Shown here piece by piece: positions 42,586-53,129 of a stretch of 64,000 bases of DNA. Below the pieces are notes generated by a model that was not told the DNA's origin, searched no databases, and worked only from the letters and a program-made list of their open reading frames with translations. Every line of letters starts with the position of its first letter. The first letter of the stretch is position 1. The stretch is from NCBI RefSeq assembly GCF_900112815.1, contig NZ_FOND01000011.1, positions 106,734-170,733 of the forward strand, read 5' to 3'. A program made the position numbers and the translations under genes. Source of the stretch: Blastococcus tunisiensis. Lineage in GTDB: Bacteria > Actinomycetota > Actinomycetes > Mycobacteriales > Geodermatophilaceae.

Positions 42586-42665
42586 GACGTCCGCCCTGGA
42601 CGGCCCCGGCCGGACGTCGTGCGCTGGGCAGCAGTTTCCGGAAGGAAAGCTGCCGACGTGCGCAC
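42586..42665. repeat. Palindromic element C, copy 2 (composite)
   Basis: GACGTCCG (42586) pairs with CGGACGTC (42611). Next, GTGCGC plus GGCAG and TTTCC (42619-42639) pairs imperfectly with GGAAAGCTGCCGAC and GTGCGCAC (42644-42665). The right arm shares CTGCCGAC..GCGCAC with element C copy 1. It lies between the PH-domain gene and the infC leader and may terminate the former. Confidence 0.6.
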
Positions 42666-42753
42666 GATGCTCCTGGTTGCGGGGTGCCCGCAGGGCGAAG
42701 GTCGCTCCCTGCAGGGGGGAATGATCGGCGTCGCGGGGACGCTGTAGCATGGA

Positions 42754-43023
42754 CGTGCCTCCCTGCTTCATCGAGGCACGCGAACCATCCAGCGGTCCTT
42801 CCCGGGCCGCTGATCCAAGAGGAGCCCGCTCCCACCTGACGCCGTCCAGGCGCTCAGGTCCCCGGATCGCGAGAGCCGGCCTGCCGGCTGTCGCGAGACG
42901 TACGCGCCCTGGTGCGTGCGGCACCGGAGAGTGGGCCCCGTGAGCTGATGCTCCGGGGCCTTCGTCTCATCCGGTGCCCGGGACGGGTCAGGACTCCTCC
43001 CAGGCAAGAGCAGAGGAGAGGCC
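42754..43023 (+). promoter_or_regulatory. Structured leader of the infC-rpmI-rplT operon
   Basis: CGTGCCTC (42754-42761) and GAGGCACG (42773-42780) form a first hairpin. GGCCCCG (42934-42940) and CGGGGCC (42954-42960), followed by TTCGTCT, form a terminator-like hairpin. It is enclosed by GCACCGG (42921-42927) and CCGGTGC (42971-42977); the left strand of that outer stem can instead pair with GGTGC at 42911. Two exclusive folds around a terminator-like stem suggest attenuation. The 450-base gap has no protein-coding signal before the infC start. Confidence 0.65.
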
Positions 43024-43611
43024 ATCACCGAGCCCCGCATCAACGACCGCATCCGCGTCCCCGAGGTCCGCCTGGTCGGACCCGAGGGTGAGCAGGTCGG
43101 CGTCGTGTCCATCGGCGAAGCGCTGCGCCTGGCGCAGGACGCCGAGCTCGACCTCGTCGAGGTCGCGCCGATGGCCCGCCCGCCGGTCGCCAAGCTGATG
43201 GACTACGGGAAGTTCAAGTACGAGTCCGCCCAGAAGGCCCGCGAGGCCCGGCGGAACCAGGCGCTCACCGTCATCAAGGAGATGCGGCTGCGCCTCAAGA
43301 TCGACCCGCACGACTACGAGACCAAGAAGGGCCACGTCGAGCGCTTCCTCAAGGGCGGCGACAAGGTCAAGATCACCGTGATGTTCCGCGGTCGCGAGCA
43401 GTCGCGCCCGGAGATGGGCTACCGCCTGCTGCAGCGGCTGGCCGCCGACGTCCAGGAGCTGGGTGTCGTCGAGTCCAACCCCAAGCAGGACGGCCGCAAC
43501 ATGGTCATGGTGATCGCCCCGCACCGGAACCAGGCCGCCACCGACGCCGCGCGCCGCAGCGCCAAGGCGGAGAAGGCGTCGGCGACCGAGGAGCAGGCGC
43601 CCAGCGCGTAA
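43024..43611 (+). CDS. infC: Translation initiation factor IF-3, ATC start codon
   Basis: IF-3 of 195 residues: [21 protein letters not shown] at the N-terminus, YKFKYE-type linker region and the C-terminal [11 protein letters not shown] ribosome-binding segment. No ATG, GTG or TTG exists in frame between an in-frame stop (42946-42948) and codon 28 (GTG 43105), yet the conserved N-terminus begins at ATC 43024, preceded by AGAGGAGAGG. This matches the known use of rare AUU/AUC starts by infC, which lets IF-3 repress its own translation. Starting at 43105 would delete the conserved N-terminal helix. Confidence 0.95.
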   Translation: MTEPRINDRIRVPEVRLVGPEGEQVGVVSIGEALRLAQDAELDLVEVAPMARPPVAKLMDYGKFKYESAQKAREARRNQALTVIKEMRLRLKIDPHDYETKKGHVERFLKGGDKVKITVMFRGREQSRPEMGYRLLQRLAADVQELGVVESNPKQDGRNMVMVIAPHRNQAATDAARRSAKAEKASATEEQAPSA

Positions 43612-43701
43612 CCCGCGCACCACGCACCACCGAGACGGCCGGCGCCGCCCGGCAGCAGCACGCTGCCGACGACCGCCGACAGACAGAACAGGACGAGGGA
43701 C

Positions 43702-43896
43702 ATGCCGAAGCAGAAGACCCACAAGGGCACGGCCAAGCGCGTGCGCGTGACGGGGTCCGGGAAGCTCGTGCGCGAGCACACCAACAACCAGCACAAGTTC
43801 GAGCACAAGTCGTCCTCGCGCAAGCGGCGGATCAAGGGCATCGGGGTGCTCTCCCCGGCCGACACCAGCCGCATGAAGAAGCTGCTCGGTCTCTGA
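43702..43896 (+). CDS. rpmI: 50S ribosomal protein L35
   Basis: Full-length 64-residue L35, starting MPKQKTHKGTAKRVRVTGSG and ending in RRIKGIGVLS....MKKLLGL. ATG start preceded by AGGACGAGGG. It lies 90 bases after infC in the standard infC-rpmI-rplT order. Confidence 0.97.
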   Translation: MPKQKTHKGTAKRVRVTGSGKLVREHTNNQHKFEHKSSSRKRRIKGIGVLSPADTSRMKKLLGL

Positions 43897-43934
43897 CCGC
43901 CCTCTTCCCGTAACGAACAGACAGGAGCTCTCAC

Positions 43935-44324
43935 GTGGCACGCGTGAAGCGGGCGGTCAACGCCCAGAAGAAGCGCCGGACGACCCTGGAGGCCGCTGCC
44001 GGCTACCGCGGTCAGCGCTCCCGGCTGTACCGCAAGGCCAAGGAGCAGCTGCTCCACTCGGCGACGTACTCCTACCGCGACCGCAAGGCGCGCAAGGGTG
44101 ACTTCCGCAAGCTGTGGATCACCCGGATCAACGCCGCGGCCCGGCTCAACGACATGACCTACAACCGGTTCATGCAGGGCCTCAAGCTCGCCGGCATCGA
44201 GCTGGACCGTCGCGTCCTCGCCGAGCTCGCCGTGAACGAGCCGGCCGCGTTCGCCACGCTCGTGGAGTCGTCGCGGGCCGCGCTCGCCGCCAACCCCCAG
44301 GCGACCGGTTCCCAGGCCGCCTGA
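43935..44324 (+). CDS. rplT: 50S ribosomal protein L20
   Basis: L20 of 129 residues: [18 protein letters not shown], the [16 protein letters not shown] helix and [14 protein letters not shown] start preceded by ACAGGAGCTCTC. In other bacteria L20 or IF-3 controls this operon through the leader. A short Ala-rich tail ([10 protein letters not shown]) is variable. Confidence 0.97.
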   Translation: MARVKRAVNAQKKRRTTLEAAAGYRGQRSRLYRKAKEQLLHSATYSYRDRKARKGDFRKLWITRINAAARLNDMTYNRFMQGLKLAGIELDRRVLAELAVNEPAAFATLVESSRAALAANPQATGSQAA

Positions 44325-44440
44325 CGGAGGACCACCCTGCTCCGCAGGATGGCCTTCCAGCACGTCACCGGACGCCGTCGGTGACCGACCCTCCGGGGCC
44401 GGCGCCGGCGGCGTCGGCGTCTGTCCGGCTCCCTCGCCCA

Positions 44441-44497
44441 CGAGACCTGCGATCCGGTGGCCATCAGCCGCCGATGACCACGAGATCGCAGGTCTCG
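44441..44497. repeat. Palindromic element A/B, copy 1
   Basis: CGAGACCTGCGATC (44441-44454) and GATCGCAGGTCTCG (44484-44497) pair perfectly; inside them GTGGCCATC and GATGACCAC pair with one wobble around AGCCGCC. The same architecture, with different outer arms, is at 49440-49496. It lies between rplT and the rRNA methyltransferase gene, both on the plus strand, and ends 23 bases before the latter's start. Confidence 0.85.
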
Positions 44498-44520
44498 CCG
44501 CACGCCAGAGAGGACCGCTC

Positions 44521-45318
44521 GTGACCGAGCTGCTCACGGAGCGGTCCGCGCGCATCGTGGCCGCCCGCAAGCTCACCCGCCGGTCCGGCCGCGACGCGGC
44601 CGGTCTGTTCCTGGCGGAGGGCCGGCAGGCGGTGGCCGAGGCGCTGGCCGATCCCGGCGGCGTCCGCGAGGTGCTGGCCACGGAGCCGGCGCGGGCCGCT
44701 CACCACGACCTGCTGGCCGCCGCGCCGGTCCCGGTCCGGCTGATCACCGAGAAGGCCGCCGCCGGGCTCTCGGAGACGATCACCCCGCAGGGACTGCTGG
44801 CCGTCTGCGCACTCCGGGACGTCGACCCCGGCCGGCTGGTCGCCGGGCCGCCACGGCTCACCGTCGCCCTGGCCGAGCTGGCCGACCCGGGCAACGCCGG
44901 CACGGTGCTGCGGACGGCGGACGCGTGCGGGGCCGGGGCCGTCGTCTTCGGCGCCGGCTCCGCCGATCCCTACGGGGGCAAAGCGGTGCGGGCGAGCGCG
45001 GGCAGCATCTTCCACGTCGACGTCGTCCGTGGCGCGGACCTGGGGGTGCTGCTGACCGGGATGCGCGCCGCCGGGGTGACCGTCCTCGCTGCCGACGGCG
45101 GTGGCGAGGCGGCCCTGGACGAGGTGGCCGCCGACGGACGGCTCGCGGGACCGGTCCTGTGGCTGTTCGGCAACGAGGCACGCGGCGTGCCGGCCGGTCT
45201 GGCCGAGCTGGCCGATCTGCGGGTGCGCATCCCGATGCGCGGTCGGGCGGAGAGCCTCAACCTGGCCGCCGCCGCCGCGATCTGCCTCTACACGACCCAG
45301 GTGCGGCAGGGCCGCTAG
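44521..45318 (+). CDS. TrmH/SpoU-family RNA 2'-O-methyltransferase
   Basis: SPOUT-class methyltransferase of 265 residues with an N-terminal substrate-binding domain (about 10-95: VAARKLTRRSGRDAAGLFLAEG) and the three SpoU motifs: DPGNAGTVLRTAD (motif 1, with catalytic Asn/Arg), LWLFGNEARG (motif 2) and IPMRGRAESLNLAAAAAI (motif 3). It probably methylates ribose in 23S rRNA, as TsnR/RlmB relatives do. It starts at GTG 44521 with AGAGAGGA upstream. Location after rplT is conserved in many actinobacteria. Confidence 0.92.
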   Translation: MTELLTERSARIVAARKLTRRSGRDAAGLFLAEGRQAVAEALADPGGVREVLATEPARAAHHDLLAAAPVPVRLITEKAAAGLSETITPQGLLAVCALRDVDPGRLVAGPPRLTVALAELADPGNAGTVLRTADACGAGAVVFGAGSADPYGGKAVRASAGSIFHVDVVRGADLGVLLTGMRAAGVTVLAADGGGEAALDEVAADGRLAGPVLWLFGNEARGVPAGLAELADLRVRIPMRGRAESLNLAAAAAICLYTTQVRQGR

Positions 45319-45424
45319 AACGACGCGGCCCGCCTCCCGACTGACCGGCCGTCGCAGTGGGCATGGCACCAACGGTCATCGGCGAACCGCCCGGGGAGGT
45401 CGCACGCCGCTGCGAGGAGAGGTA

Positions 45425-46129
45425 GTGACAACCGTGAAGCACGTGGACCAGGTGGCCGGCGACCGGGCCGCGCCGCGGCACCCGGAGGGCGGACCACCCT
45501 CCGCGGCACCCCCGCAGGACGGCCGGCGGGCCCGCTGGACCGAACACCGCCGGGCCCGCCGGGAGGACCTGGTGGGCGCCGCCGTGGCGGCCGTCCGGTC
45601 GATCGGGCCGGAGTTCGCCGTGGACGACGTCGCCCGCAGCGCCGGGGTCTCCAAGACCGTCATCTACCGGTACTTCTCCGACAAGGACGAGCTCGTCGAC
45701 GCCGTCCTGGACCGGATCTCCCGGACGGTGCTGCTCCCACGGCTGCTCGGCGAGATCACCCGGGAGCACGCCGACGACCGGGCCGCGCTGCGCGCGGTGA
45801 TCACCGCGTTCGTGTCCCTGATCGAGGACGAGCCGGAGCTCTACCGGTTCGCCTACGCGCAGACCGGCCGGTCGGGGAGGGCCGACCTCGTGGCGGACGC
45901 CGAGCACCAGATCGCCGGGGCGCTGGCGACGATCATGGCGGCTCGACTGGAACGTGCGGGGCAGCCGGGGGAGCCGGCCACGACCTGGGCCTACGGGATC
46001 GTGGGCATGGTGCAGCTGTCGGCCCACTGGTGGTCCACGGCCAGGACCGTGCCCGCCGGCGAGCTCATCGAGCAGCTGGTGTGCCTCGCCGACGGGGGGC
46101 TCGGCACGCTGCTGCCACCCGCCCGCTGA
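45425..46129 (+). CDS. TetR-family transcriptional regulator
   Basis: Regulator of 234 residues with a 40-residue disordered N-terminus and a TetR HTH (about 48-95): AVDDVARSAGVSKTVIYRYFSDKDELVDAV. The ligand domain follows, with WAYGIVGMVQLSAHWW. GTG 45425 lies three bases after GAGGAGAGG. The ligand and targets are unknown; no obvious efflux or catabolic gene is adjacent. The last codons and the gap after it contain three near-copies of CCGCTGAGCC. Confidence 0.85.
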   Translation: MTTVKHVDQVAGDRAAPRHPEGGPPSAAPPQDGRRARWTEHRRARREDLVGAAVAAVRSIGPEFAVDDVARSAGVSKTVIYRYFSDKDELVDAVLDRISRTVLLPRLLGEITREHADDRAALRAVITAFVSLIEDEPELYRFAYAQTGRSGRADLVADAEHQIAGALATIMAARLERAGQPGEPATTWAYGIVGMVQLSAHWWSTARTVPAGELIEQLVCLADGGLGTLLPPAR

Positions 46130-46172
46130 GCCACCCGCCCGCTGAGCCCGCCGGCTGAGCCCGCCCGCCCGC

Positions 46173-48434
46173 TCAGTGGGCAGCCGCTGCCCGCCGCGCC
46201 GTCTTCCGGGCGTACATGTCCACGTCGGCGCTGTGCAGCAGTGCGCCGAACTCCTCGCCGTCGGCCGGGTAGATCCCGACGCCCACGCTGGCGCCGACGC
46301 TCACCGCGCCGGCGCCGAGGGTGACCGGGGCGCCGGCCGCCGCCGACAGCTCGTCGGCCACCCGGCGTGCCTCGGCGCGGGCCGAGTCCGGTGCCAGGCC
46401 GGGCAGCGCCACCAGGAACTCGTCGCCGCCGAGGCGGGCGAGCAGGTCGCCGCGGCGCAGGCGGGAGCGCAGCGTCCGCGCCACCGTCTGCAGCAGCTCG
46501 TCGCCGGCCGCGTGGCCCAGGCCGTCGTTGACCGCCTTGAAGCCGTCGAGGTCGACGAAGAGCAGGGCGACGGTGTCGGCGCCGCTGCGGGCGTCCCAGA
46601 TCGCCGTCTCGACCTGTTCCTCGAGCCGGCGCCGGTTCGGCAGGCCGGTGAGCGGGTCGGTGAACGCCAGCTCCTCGATCCGCGTCAGGCAGGCGCGGTT
46701 GCGGTCGCGCTCCTGGAGCAGGGCCCGCTCGGCCTCCACCCGCGCGGTGACGTCGTGCTGCACGCCGATGTACTGCGCCACGGCGCCGTCGGCGTCGAGG
46801 ACGGGCGCCAGGTGGATCTCGTTCCACCACGGCACACGGTCCGGGCCGCGCAGGTTGAGGACGGTCTCGCGGCACTCCTCGCCCCGGGCGATCGCCGCGC
46901 GCATGCGGGCCACCGCCGCCGGGTCGGTGTCCGGCGACTGCAGGAAGCGGCAGTTGCGGCCGAGGACGGTCCCGCTCGGCAGCCCGGCCAGCTGCTCGAA
47001 CGCCTCGTTGACGTAGACCAGTGGATGGTCCGGCTGCCGCATGTCGGCGATGGTCACCCCGCTCGTCGTCGCGGCGAGCGCGCTGCGCAGCAGGGCCTCG
47101 CCGTCCCCGCTGATCGGGGCCGGCAGGGTGGACCTGCCGGCCGGGGCGACCTGCGGCGCGAGGGGGATGCCGGAGGGGACGGCGATCCGCGGCGCCACGC
47201 GGGTGAGCAGGGAGTGCGCGGCCCGGACGACGGTGTCGCGGTCGTAGGTGAGCGCGTACTCGAAGGTGCGGTCGAGGTCCGGGCCGTCGTCGCCGAGGTC
47301 GCGGGCCAGCAGCGCGGCGGCGAAGTGCGGCCCGAGCACGACCACGTCCCACTCGCCGCGCACGGGGTCGGCCGGGTCGAGCGCCGCCCCGCGCAGGCCG
47401 GGCAGCGGTTCGACGGCGAGGTCCTCGCCGAGGGCGCAGACGAAGCCGGTGCGCTCGACCAGGTCGCGGTAGCGCTGGATGGTCGAGGGGGTGAAGTGGC
47501 GGGCCTCCTGGAAGGTCGCCGCGACCACGCAGGCCTCGCCCAGCCGCATCGCCTCCCGCTCGAGCTGCTTGCTCAGCTCGATGAGCAGCGACTTCGCCGA
47601 GCGGCGCAGCGGGACCGTGGCGGGCAGGCAGCCGAAGGGGGAGCCGTGCGACGGCGCGGCCGTCCCGGCCGCCGGCAGTGCCAGCTCACCGGGAGGCAGA
47701 CCCGCGGCGGGCCCGGGGCCGGGGCGGCCGAAGAGCCAGCCCTGGCCGAGCGTGGCGCCGAGCGCGCGGGCGGTGGCCAGGTGCTCGGGGGTCTCGATCC
47801 CCTCGGCAAGGACGACCGCACCGGTCCGTTCGGCGTGCGCGTTGACCGCGTTCATGATCTCGGCGATCGCCGGGCCGGGGCGCTCCTGCACCAGCCGCAG
47901 GTCGAGCTTGATCACGTCGGGCGCGAGGAGGGGCAGGAAGGCCAGGGACATCGAGTCCGCGCCCACGTCGTCGACCGCGACCCCCCAGCCCAGCGAGCGG
48001 ACGCGCTCGACGGTGCGGAGCAGCTCGGCCGGCCGTGCGGACAGGGCCCGCTCGGTGATCTCGATGACGATGCGCAGCTCGCGGGGGGCGCCCTCGGCGA
48101 TGGCCAGCAGGTCGTCCATCGGCGCGCTGTCGAGGACCTCGGGCTCGACGTTGACGAACACCGTCAGCGGCGCCAGCAGGCCCTGCTCCACCGCGCCCCG
48201 GAAGGCGGCGGCCCGGCAGATCCCGTCCAGCTCGGCGAGCCGGCCGGCGGTGCGGGCCGCCGCGAACAGCAGGTCGGGCCGCTCGAGCGGTCCCTCGGGT
48301 CCGCGGGCGAGGGCCTCGTAGGCGACGACGGCGCCGGTGTCGAGCTCGACGATCGGCTGGAACACGCTGCGCACACCACCGGGCGCCAGCGCGGCGTCCA
48401 GCGCGCCCGCCGGCGCAGGGGGGAAGGAGTCCAC
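46173..48434 (-). CDS. EAL-DICT-LOV-GGDEF cyclic-di-GMP protein (putative blue-light sensor)
   Basis: Protein of 753 residues, soluble, predicted to control cyclic-di-GMP. The EAL domain is N-terminal (about 18-240: YEALARG, EITERAL, VAVDDVGADS, VIKLDLRLV, LAEGIET), followed by a DICT domain (about 278-415), a PAS domain of LOV type (about 448-570) and a GGDEF domain (about 585-745). The LOV motif GRNCRFLQ (492-499) keeps the photoactive Cys495, with the downstream flavin contacts LNLRG, WWNEIHLAPV and QYIGVQHDV. GGDEF (669-673) is intact, with an RRGD I-site just before it. Light-controlled diguanylate cyclase activity is expected (inference). It is convergent with the TetR gene. Confidence 0.92.
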   Translation of the reverse strand: MDSFPPAPAGALDAALAPGGVRSVFQPIVELDTGAVVAYEALARGPEGPLERPDLLFAAARTAGRLAELDGICRAAAFRGAVEQGLLAPLTVFVNVEPEVLDSAPMDDLLAIAEGAPRELRIVIEITERALSARPAELLRTVERVRSLGWGVAVDDVGADSMSLAFLPLLAPDVIKLDLRLVQERPGPAIAEIMNAVNAHAERTGAVVLAEGIETPEHLATARALGATLGQGWLFGRPGPGPAAGLPPGELALPAAGTAAPSHGSPFGCLPATVPLRRSAKSLLIELSKQLEREAMRLGEACVVAATFQEARHFTPSTIQRYRDLVERTGFVCALGEDLAVEPLPGLRGAALDPADPVRGEWDVVVLGPHFAAALLARDLGDDGPDLDRTFEYALTYDRDTVVRAAHSLLTRVAPRIAVPSGIPLAPQVAPAGRSTLPAPISGDGEALLRSALAATTSGVTIADMRQPDHPLVYVNEAFEQLAGLPSGTVLGRNCRFLQSPDTDPAAVARMRAAIARGEECRETVLNLRGPDRVPWWNEIHLAPVLDADGAVAQYIGVQHDVTARVEAERALLQERDRNRACLTRIEELAFTDPLTGLPNRRRLEEQVETAIWDARSGADTVALLFVDLDGFKAVNDGLGHAAGDELLQTVARTLRSRLRRGDLLARLGGDEFLVALPGLAPDSARAEARRVADELSAAAGAPVTLGAGAVSVGASVGVGIYPADGEEFGALLHSADVDMYARKTARRAAAAH

Positions 48435-48504
48435 GTCCTGCCATCGGCCGGCCGCGCCGGTGGGATGAGCCGTGCCCCGCGCTCCCCTCCCATGGGGGGA
48501 GACG

Positions 48505-49347
48505 TCAGGCCGGGAGCGTGATCAGGACGACGGCGACGACGGCCGACAGCAGCCCGGCGACCTGCGCGGTCACCAGCCGCTCCCGGAGCACCAGCTGGGC
48601 GAGGACCACGGTGCTGACCGGGTAGAGCGAGGCGAGCACGCCGGTGATGGCCAGCTGGCCGTCGGCCTGGGTGGCCAGCAGGAAGAGTGCGTTGGCCGTC
48701 ATGTCGCCCAGCCCGGACACGGCGACCAGCGGCAGCGCCGGCCGGGCGACGCGCAGCCGCTGCCGCCCGACGAGGGCGATGAGGACGACGAGGGCCACCG
48801 AGGCGACCCGGGCGGTGACCAGCGGCGTGAGCCCGGCGTCGGACGACGTCCGGTCGAGGAGGACGAAGAACAGCCCGAACAGGGCGCCGGCCAGCAGCGC
48901 CGGCGCCAGCGCCGAGGGGCGGGCCGCACCGAGCGCGGCCAGCCCCGCCTCCGCGGACACCAGGACGACGGCGACGAGGGCGAGCGCGATGCCCACCGCC
49001 GTCCAGACCCCGATGACCTCACCGCCCAGCAGCCCGACCAGGACGGGGACGGCCGCCGCCGTGACCGCGGTGACCGGCGCGATCACGCTCATCACGCCGC
49101 CGGCCAGCGCGCGGAAGAAGACGACCAGCCCCCCGGCGCCGGCCAACCCCGCGACCGCACCCCAGGCCAGGTCCGCGCCGCCCACCGCACCGCCGAGCCA
49201 GGGGAGGAGGAGCAGCAGGGCGGCGAGGCCGATGAGCTGGGACCCCGCGACCACGCCGAACACCGACGCCCTGCGGCTGGCCAGCCCGCCGAGGAAGTCC
49301 GACGCGCCGTAGACCGCCGCCGACGCCAGGGCCAGGACCACCGCCAC
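48505..49347 (-). CDS. EamA/DMT-superfamily transporter
   Basis: Membrane protein of 280 residues with ten predicted helices in two repeated five-helix halves, typical of the EamA drug/metabolite transporter family. The first half starts ALASAAVYGASDFLGGLAS; the second has MTANALFLLATQ. GTG start at 49347. Substrate unknown. It follows 70 bases upstream of the LOV protein gene start on the same strand, so the two could be co-transcribed. Confidence 0.85.
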   Translation of the reverse strand: MAVVLALASAAVYGASDFLGGLASRRASVFGVVAGSQLIGLAALLLLLPWLGGAVGGADLAWGAVAGLAGAGGLVVFFRALAGGVMSVIAPVTAVTAAAVPVLVGLLGGEVIGVWTAVGIALALVAVVLVSAEAGLAALGAARPSALAPALLAGALFGLFFVLLDRTSSDAGLTPLVTARVASVALVVLIALVGRQRLRVARPALPLVAVSGLGDMTANALFLLATQADGQLAITGVLASLYPVSTVVLAQLVLRERLVTAQVAGLLSAVVAVVLITLPA

Positions 49348-49439
49348 GCCGACCTCCGGGTTCCGCGGCCCGCAGGGTGCGCCGCCGCGCCCGTTCTAGC
49401 ACCTGCCCCCGACCGGCCCGCCGGGGCCGGCGCATCCGT

Positions 49440-50657
<1,218 letters not shown>

Positions 50658-50658
<1 letters not shown>

Positions 50659-53129
50659 TGCGCGTGCCCATCGGCTGGCTGGCCGAGTACGTCGACGTGC
50701 CCGCGGGGACGTCCGTCGAGGACCTCGACCTGGCCTTCGTGCGCCTCGGGCTCGAGGTGGAGGACATCCACCGCCCCGAGCCGGTCACCGGCCCGCTCGT
50801 CGTCGGCACGGTCCTGGAGATCGACGAGCTGACCGGCTTCAAGAAGCCGATCCGCTACTGCCAGGTGGACGTCGGGGAGGACGCGCCGAGGGGCATCGTC
50901 TGCGGCGCCCGCAACTTCGCCGTCGGCGACACCGTCGTGGTGGCGCTGCCGGGAGCCGTGCTGCCCGGCGGGTTCGCCATCGCCGCGCGGACCACCTACG
51001 ACCACGTCTCCGACGGGATGATCTGCTCGGTCCGCGAGCTGGGCATCGGCGAGGACCACGCCGGCATCCTGGTCCTCGGCGGCCCCGGCGCCGACGTGCC
51101 GCCGCCCGGGACCCCGGCCGGTCCGGTCGTCGGGCTGGACGACGTCGTCGTCGAGCTGGCGGTCACCCCCGACCGCGGCTACTGCCTGTCGATGCGCGGC
51201 ATCGCCCGCGAGATGGGCACCGGCCTGGCCGCGCCCTGGCGCGATCCCGGCGCGATCACGCCACCCGCGTGGTCCGGCGCGCCCGCCTGGGAGGTGGCCG
51301 TCGCCGACCCCGAGCGCTGCGACCGCTTCTCCATGCTGGCCATGGAGGGCCTGGACCCGACCGCACCGAGCCCCTGGTGGATGCGCCGGCGGCTCGCGCA
51401 GGCCGGCGTCCGCAGCATCTCGCTGGCCGTCGACGTCACCAACTACGTGATGCTGGAGCTGGGCCAGCCGATGCACGCCTTCGACCGCAAGGCGGTCACC
51501 GGCCCGATCACCGTCCGGCTGGCCCGGGACGGCGAGAAGCTGACGACGCTCGACGGCACGGTGCGCCGCCTCTCGACCGACGACCTGCTGATCACCGACG
51601 ACAGCGGCCCGATCGGCCTGGCCGCCGTCATGGGCGGGGCCACCACCGAGATCGGGGACACGACCACCGCCGTCCTGCTGGAGGCGGCGCACTGGGAGCC
51701 CACCGGCGTCGCCCGCACCGCCCGCCGGCACCGGCTGCCCAGCGAGGCGGCCAAGCGGTTCGAGCGCGGCGTCGACCCGGAGATGACCGTGGTCGCCCTG
51801 GCCCGCGCGGCCGACCTGCTCTGCGAGTACGGCGGCGCGCAGGTCGCCGGCGGGATCGTCGACGTCGACACCCGGGCCCCGCGGCCGGCGATCGAGCTGG
51901 ACGCGGCCCGGCCGGCGCAGGTGGCCGGGGTGCCCTACACCGCCGGGCAGGTCGTGGAGCTCCTGGAGGCCGTCGGCTGCGTCGTCGACGCGAGCGCCGG
52001 CCCGCTGGCGGTCACCCCGCCGCCGTGGCGCCCCGACCTGACCGATCCGGCGGACCTGGTCGAGGAGGTCGTCCGGCTCGCCGGCTACGACGACGTCCCG
52101 TCGGTGCTGCCCACGGCTCCGCCCGGGCGCGGGCTCACCGACGTCCAGCGCCGGCGGCGCAGCGTCGGCCGGACGCTCGCCGAGGCCGGGTACGTGGAGG
52201 CGCCGTCCTACCCGTTCGTCGGGACGCCGGCCCTCGACGCCCTGGGCCTGGCCGAGGACGACGAGCGCCGGCAGGTCGTGCTGGTGCGCAACCCGCTGTC
52301 GGAGGAGGAGCCGGCGCTGCGGACGACGCTGCTGCCGGGTCTGCTCGCGACGCTGCACCGCAACCTCTCCCGCGGCCAGCGGGACGTCGCGCTGTTCGAG
52401 CACGGCGCGGTCTTCCCCGGCGGGCGGCGCACGCCGGCCCCGCTGCCCGGCGTGGAGCGGCGTCCGGACGACGCGACCCTCGCCGCGCTGCTGGGCGCCG
52501 TCCCCGAGCAGCCCTGGCACGTGGCCGTGGCGCTGGCCGGGAACCGCGAGCCGCGCGGCTGGTGGGGCCCGGGCCGCCCGGCCGTCTGGGCCGACGCCGT
52601 CCAGGCCGCCCGGCTGGTGGCCGCCGCGGCCGGCGTGGAGCTGACCGTCCGGGCGGGGGAGCGGGCGCCCTGGCACCCGGGCCGCTGCGCGGAGCTGCTG
52701 GTGGGGGACACGGTGGTCGGCCAGGCCGGCGAGCTGCACCCGCGGGTGTGCGCCGCGCTGGAGCTGCCGGCCCGCACGTCGGTCATGGAGCTGTCGCTGG
52801 ACGCGCTGCCCGAGGGCGCCGTGCCGGTGGGCCCGCCGATCTCGGCCTTCCCGCCGGTGCTGCTCGACCTGGCGCTCGTCGTGGGCGACGAGGTGCCCGC
52901 GGCCGACGTGGGCGGCGCGCTGCGCCGGGGGGCGGGGGAGCTGCTGGAGTCGCTGCGGCTCTTCGACGTCTACACCGGGGCGCCGGTGCCGGCCGGATCG
53001 CGCTCGCTGGCCTACGCGCTCACGCTGCGCGCGCCCGACCGGACGTTGACCAGCGAGGAGGCGACGGCCGTCCGGGACGCCGCCGTCGCCGCCGCGGCAA
53101 CGGCGACGGGGGCGGTGCTCCGTGGCTGA
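50658..53129 (+). CDS. pheT: Phenylalanyl-tRNA synthetase beta subunit
   Basis: Full-length 823-residue beta subunit: EMAP-type tRNA-binding OB fold (about 40-150), B3/B4 editing domain (about 210-370), B5 domain (about 405-480: RPAQVAGVPYTAGQV), pseudo-catalytic domain, and C-terminal FDX-ACB anticodon-binding domain (about 730-823: SAFPPVLLDLALVVGDEVPA). The end overlaps the following SDR gene by eight bases. Confidence 0.96.
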
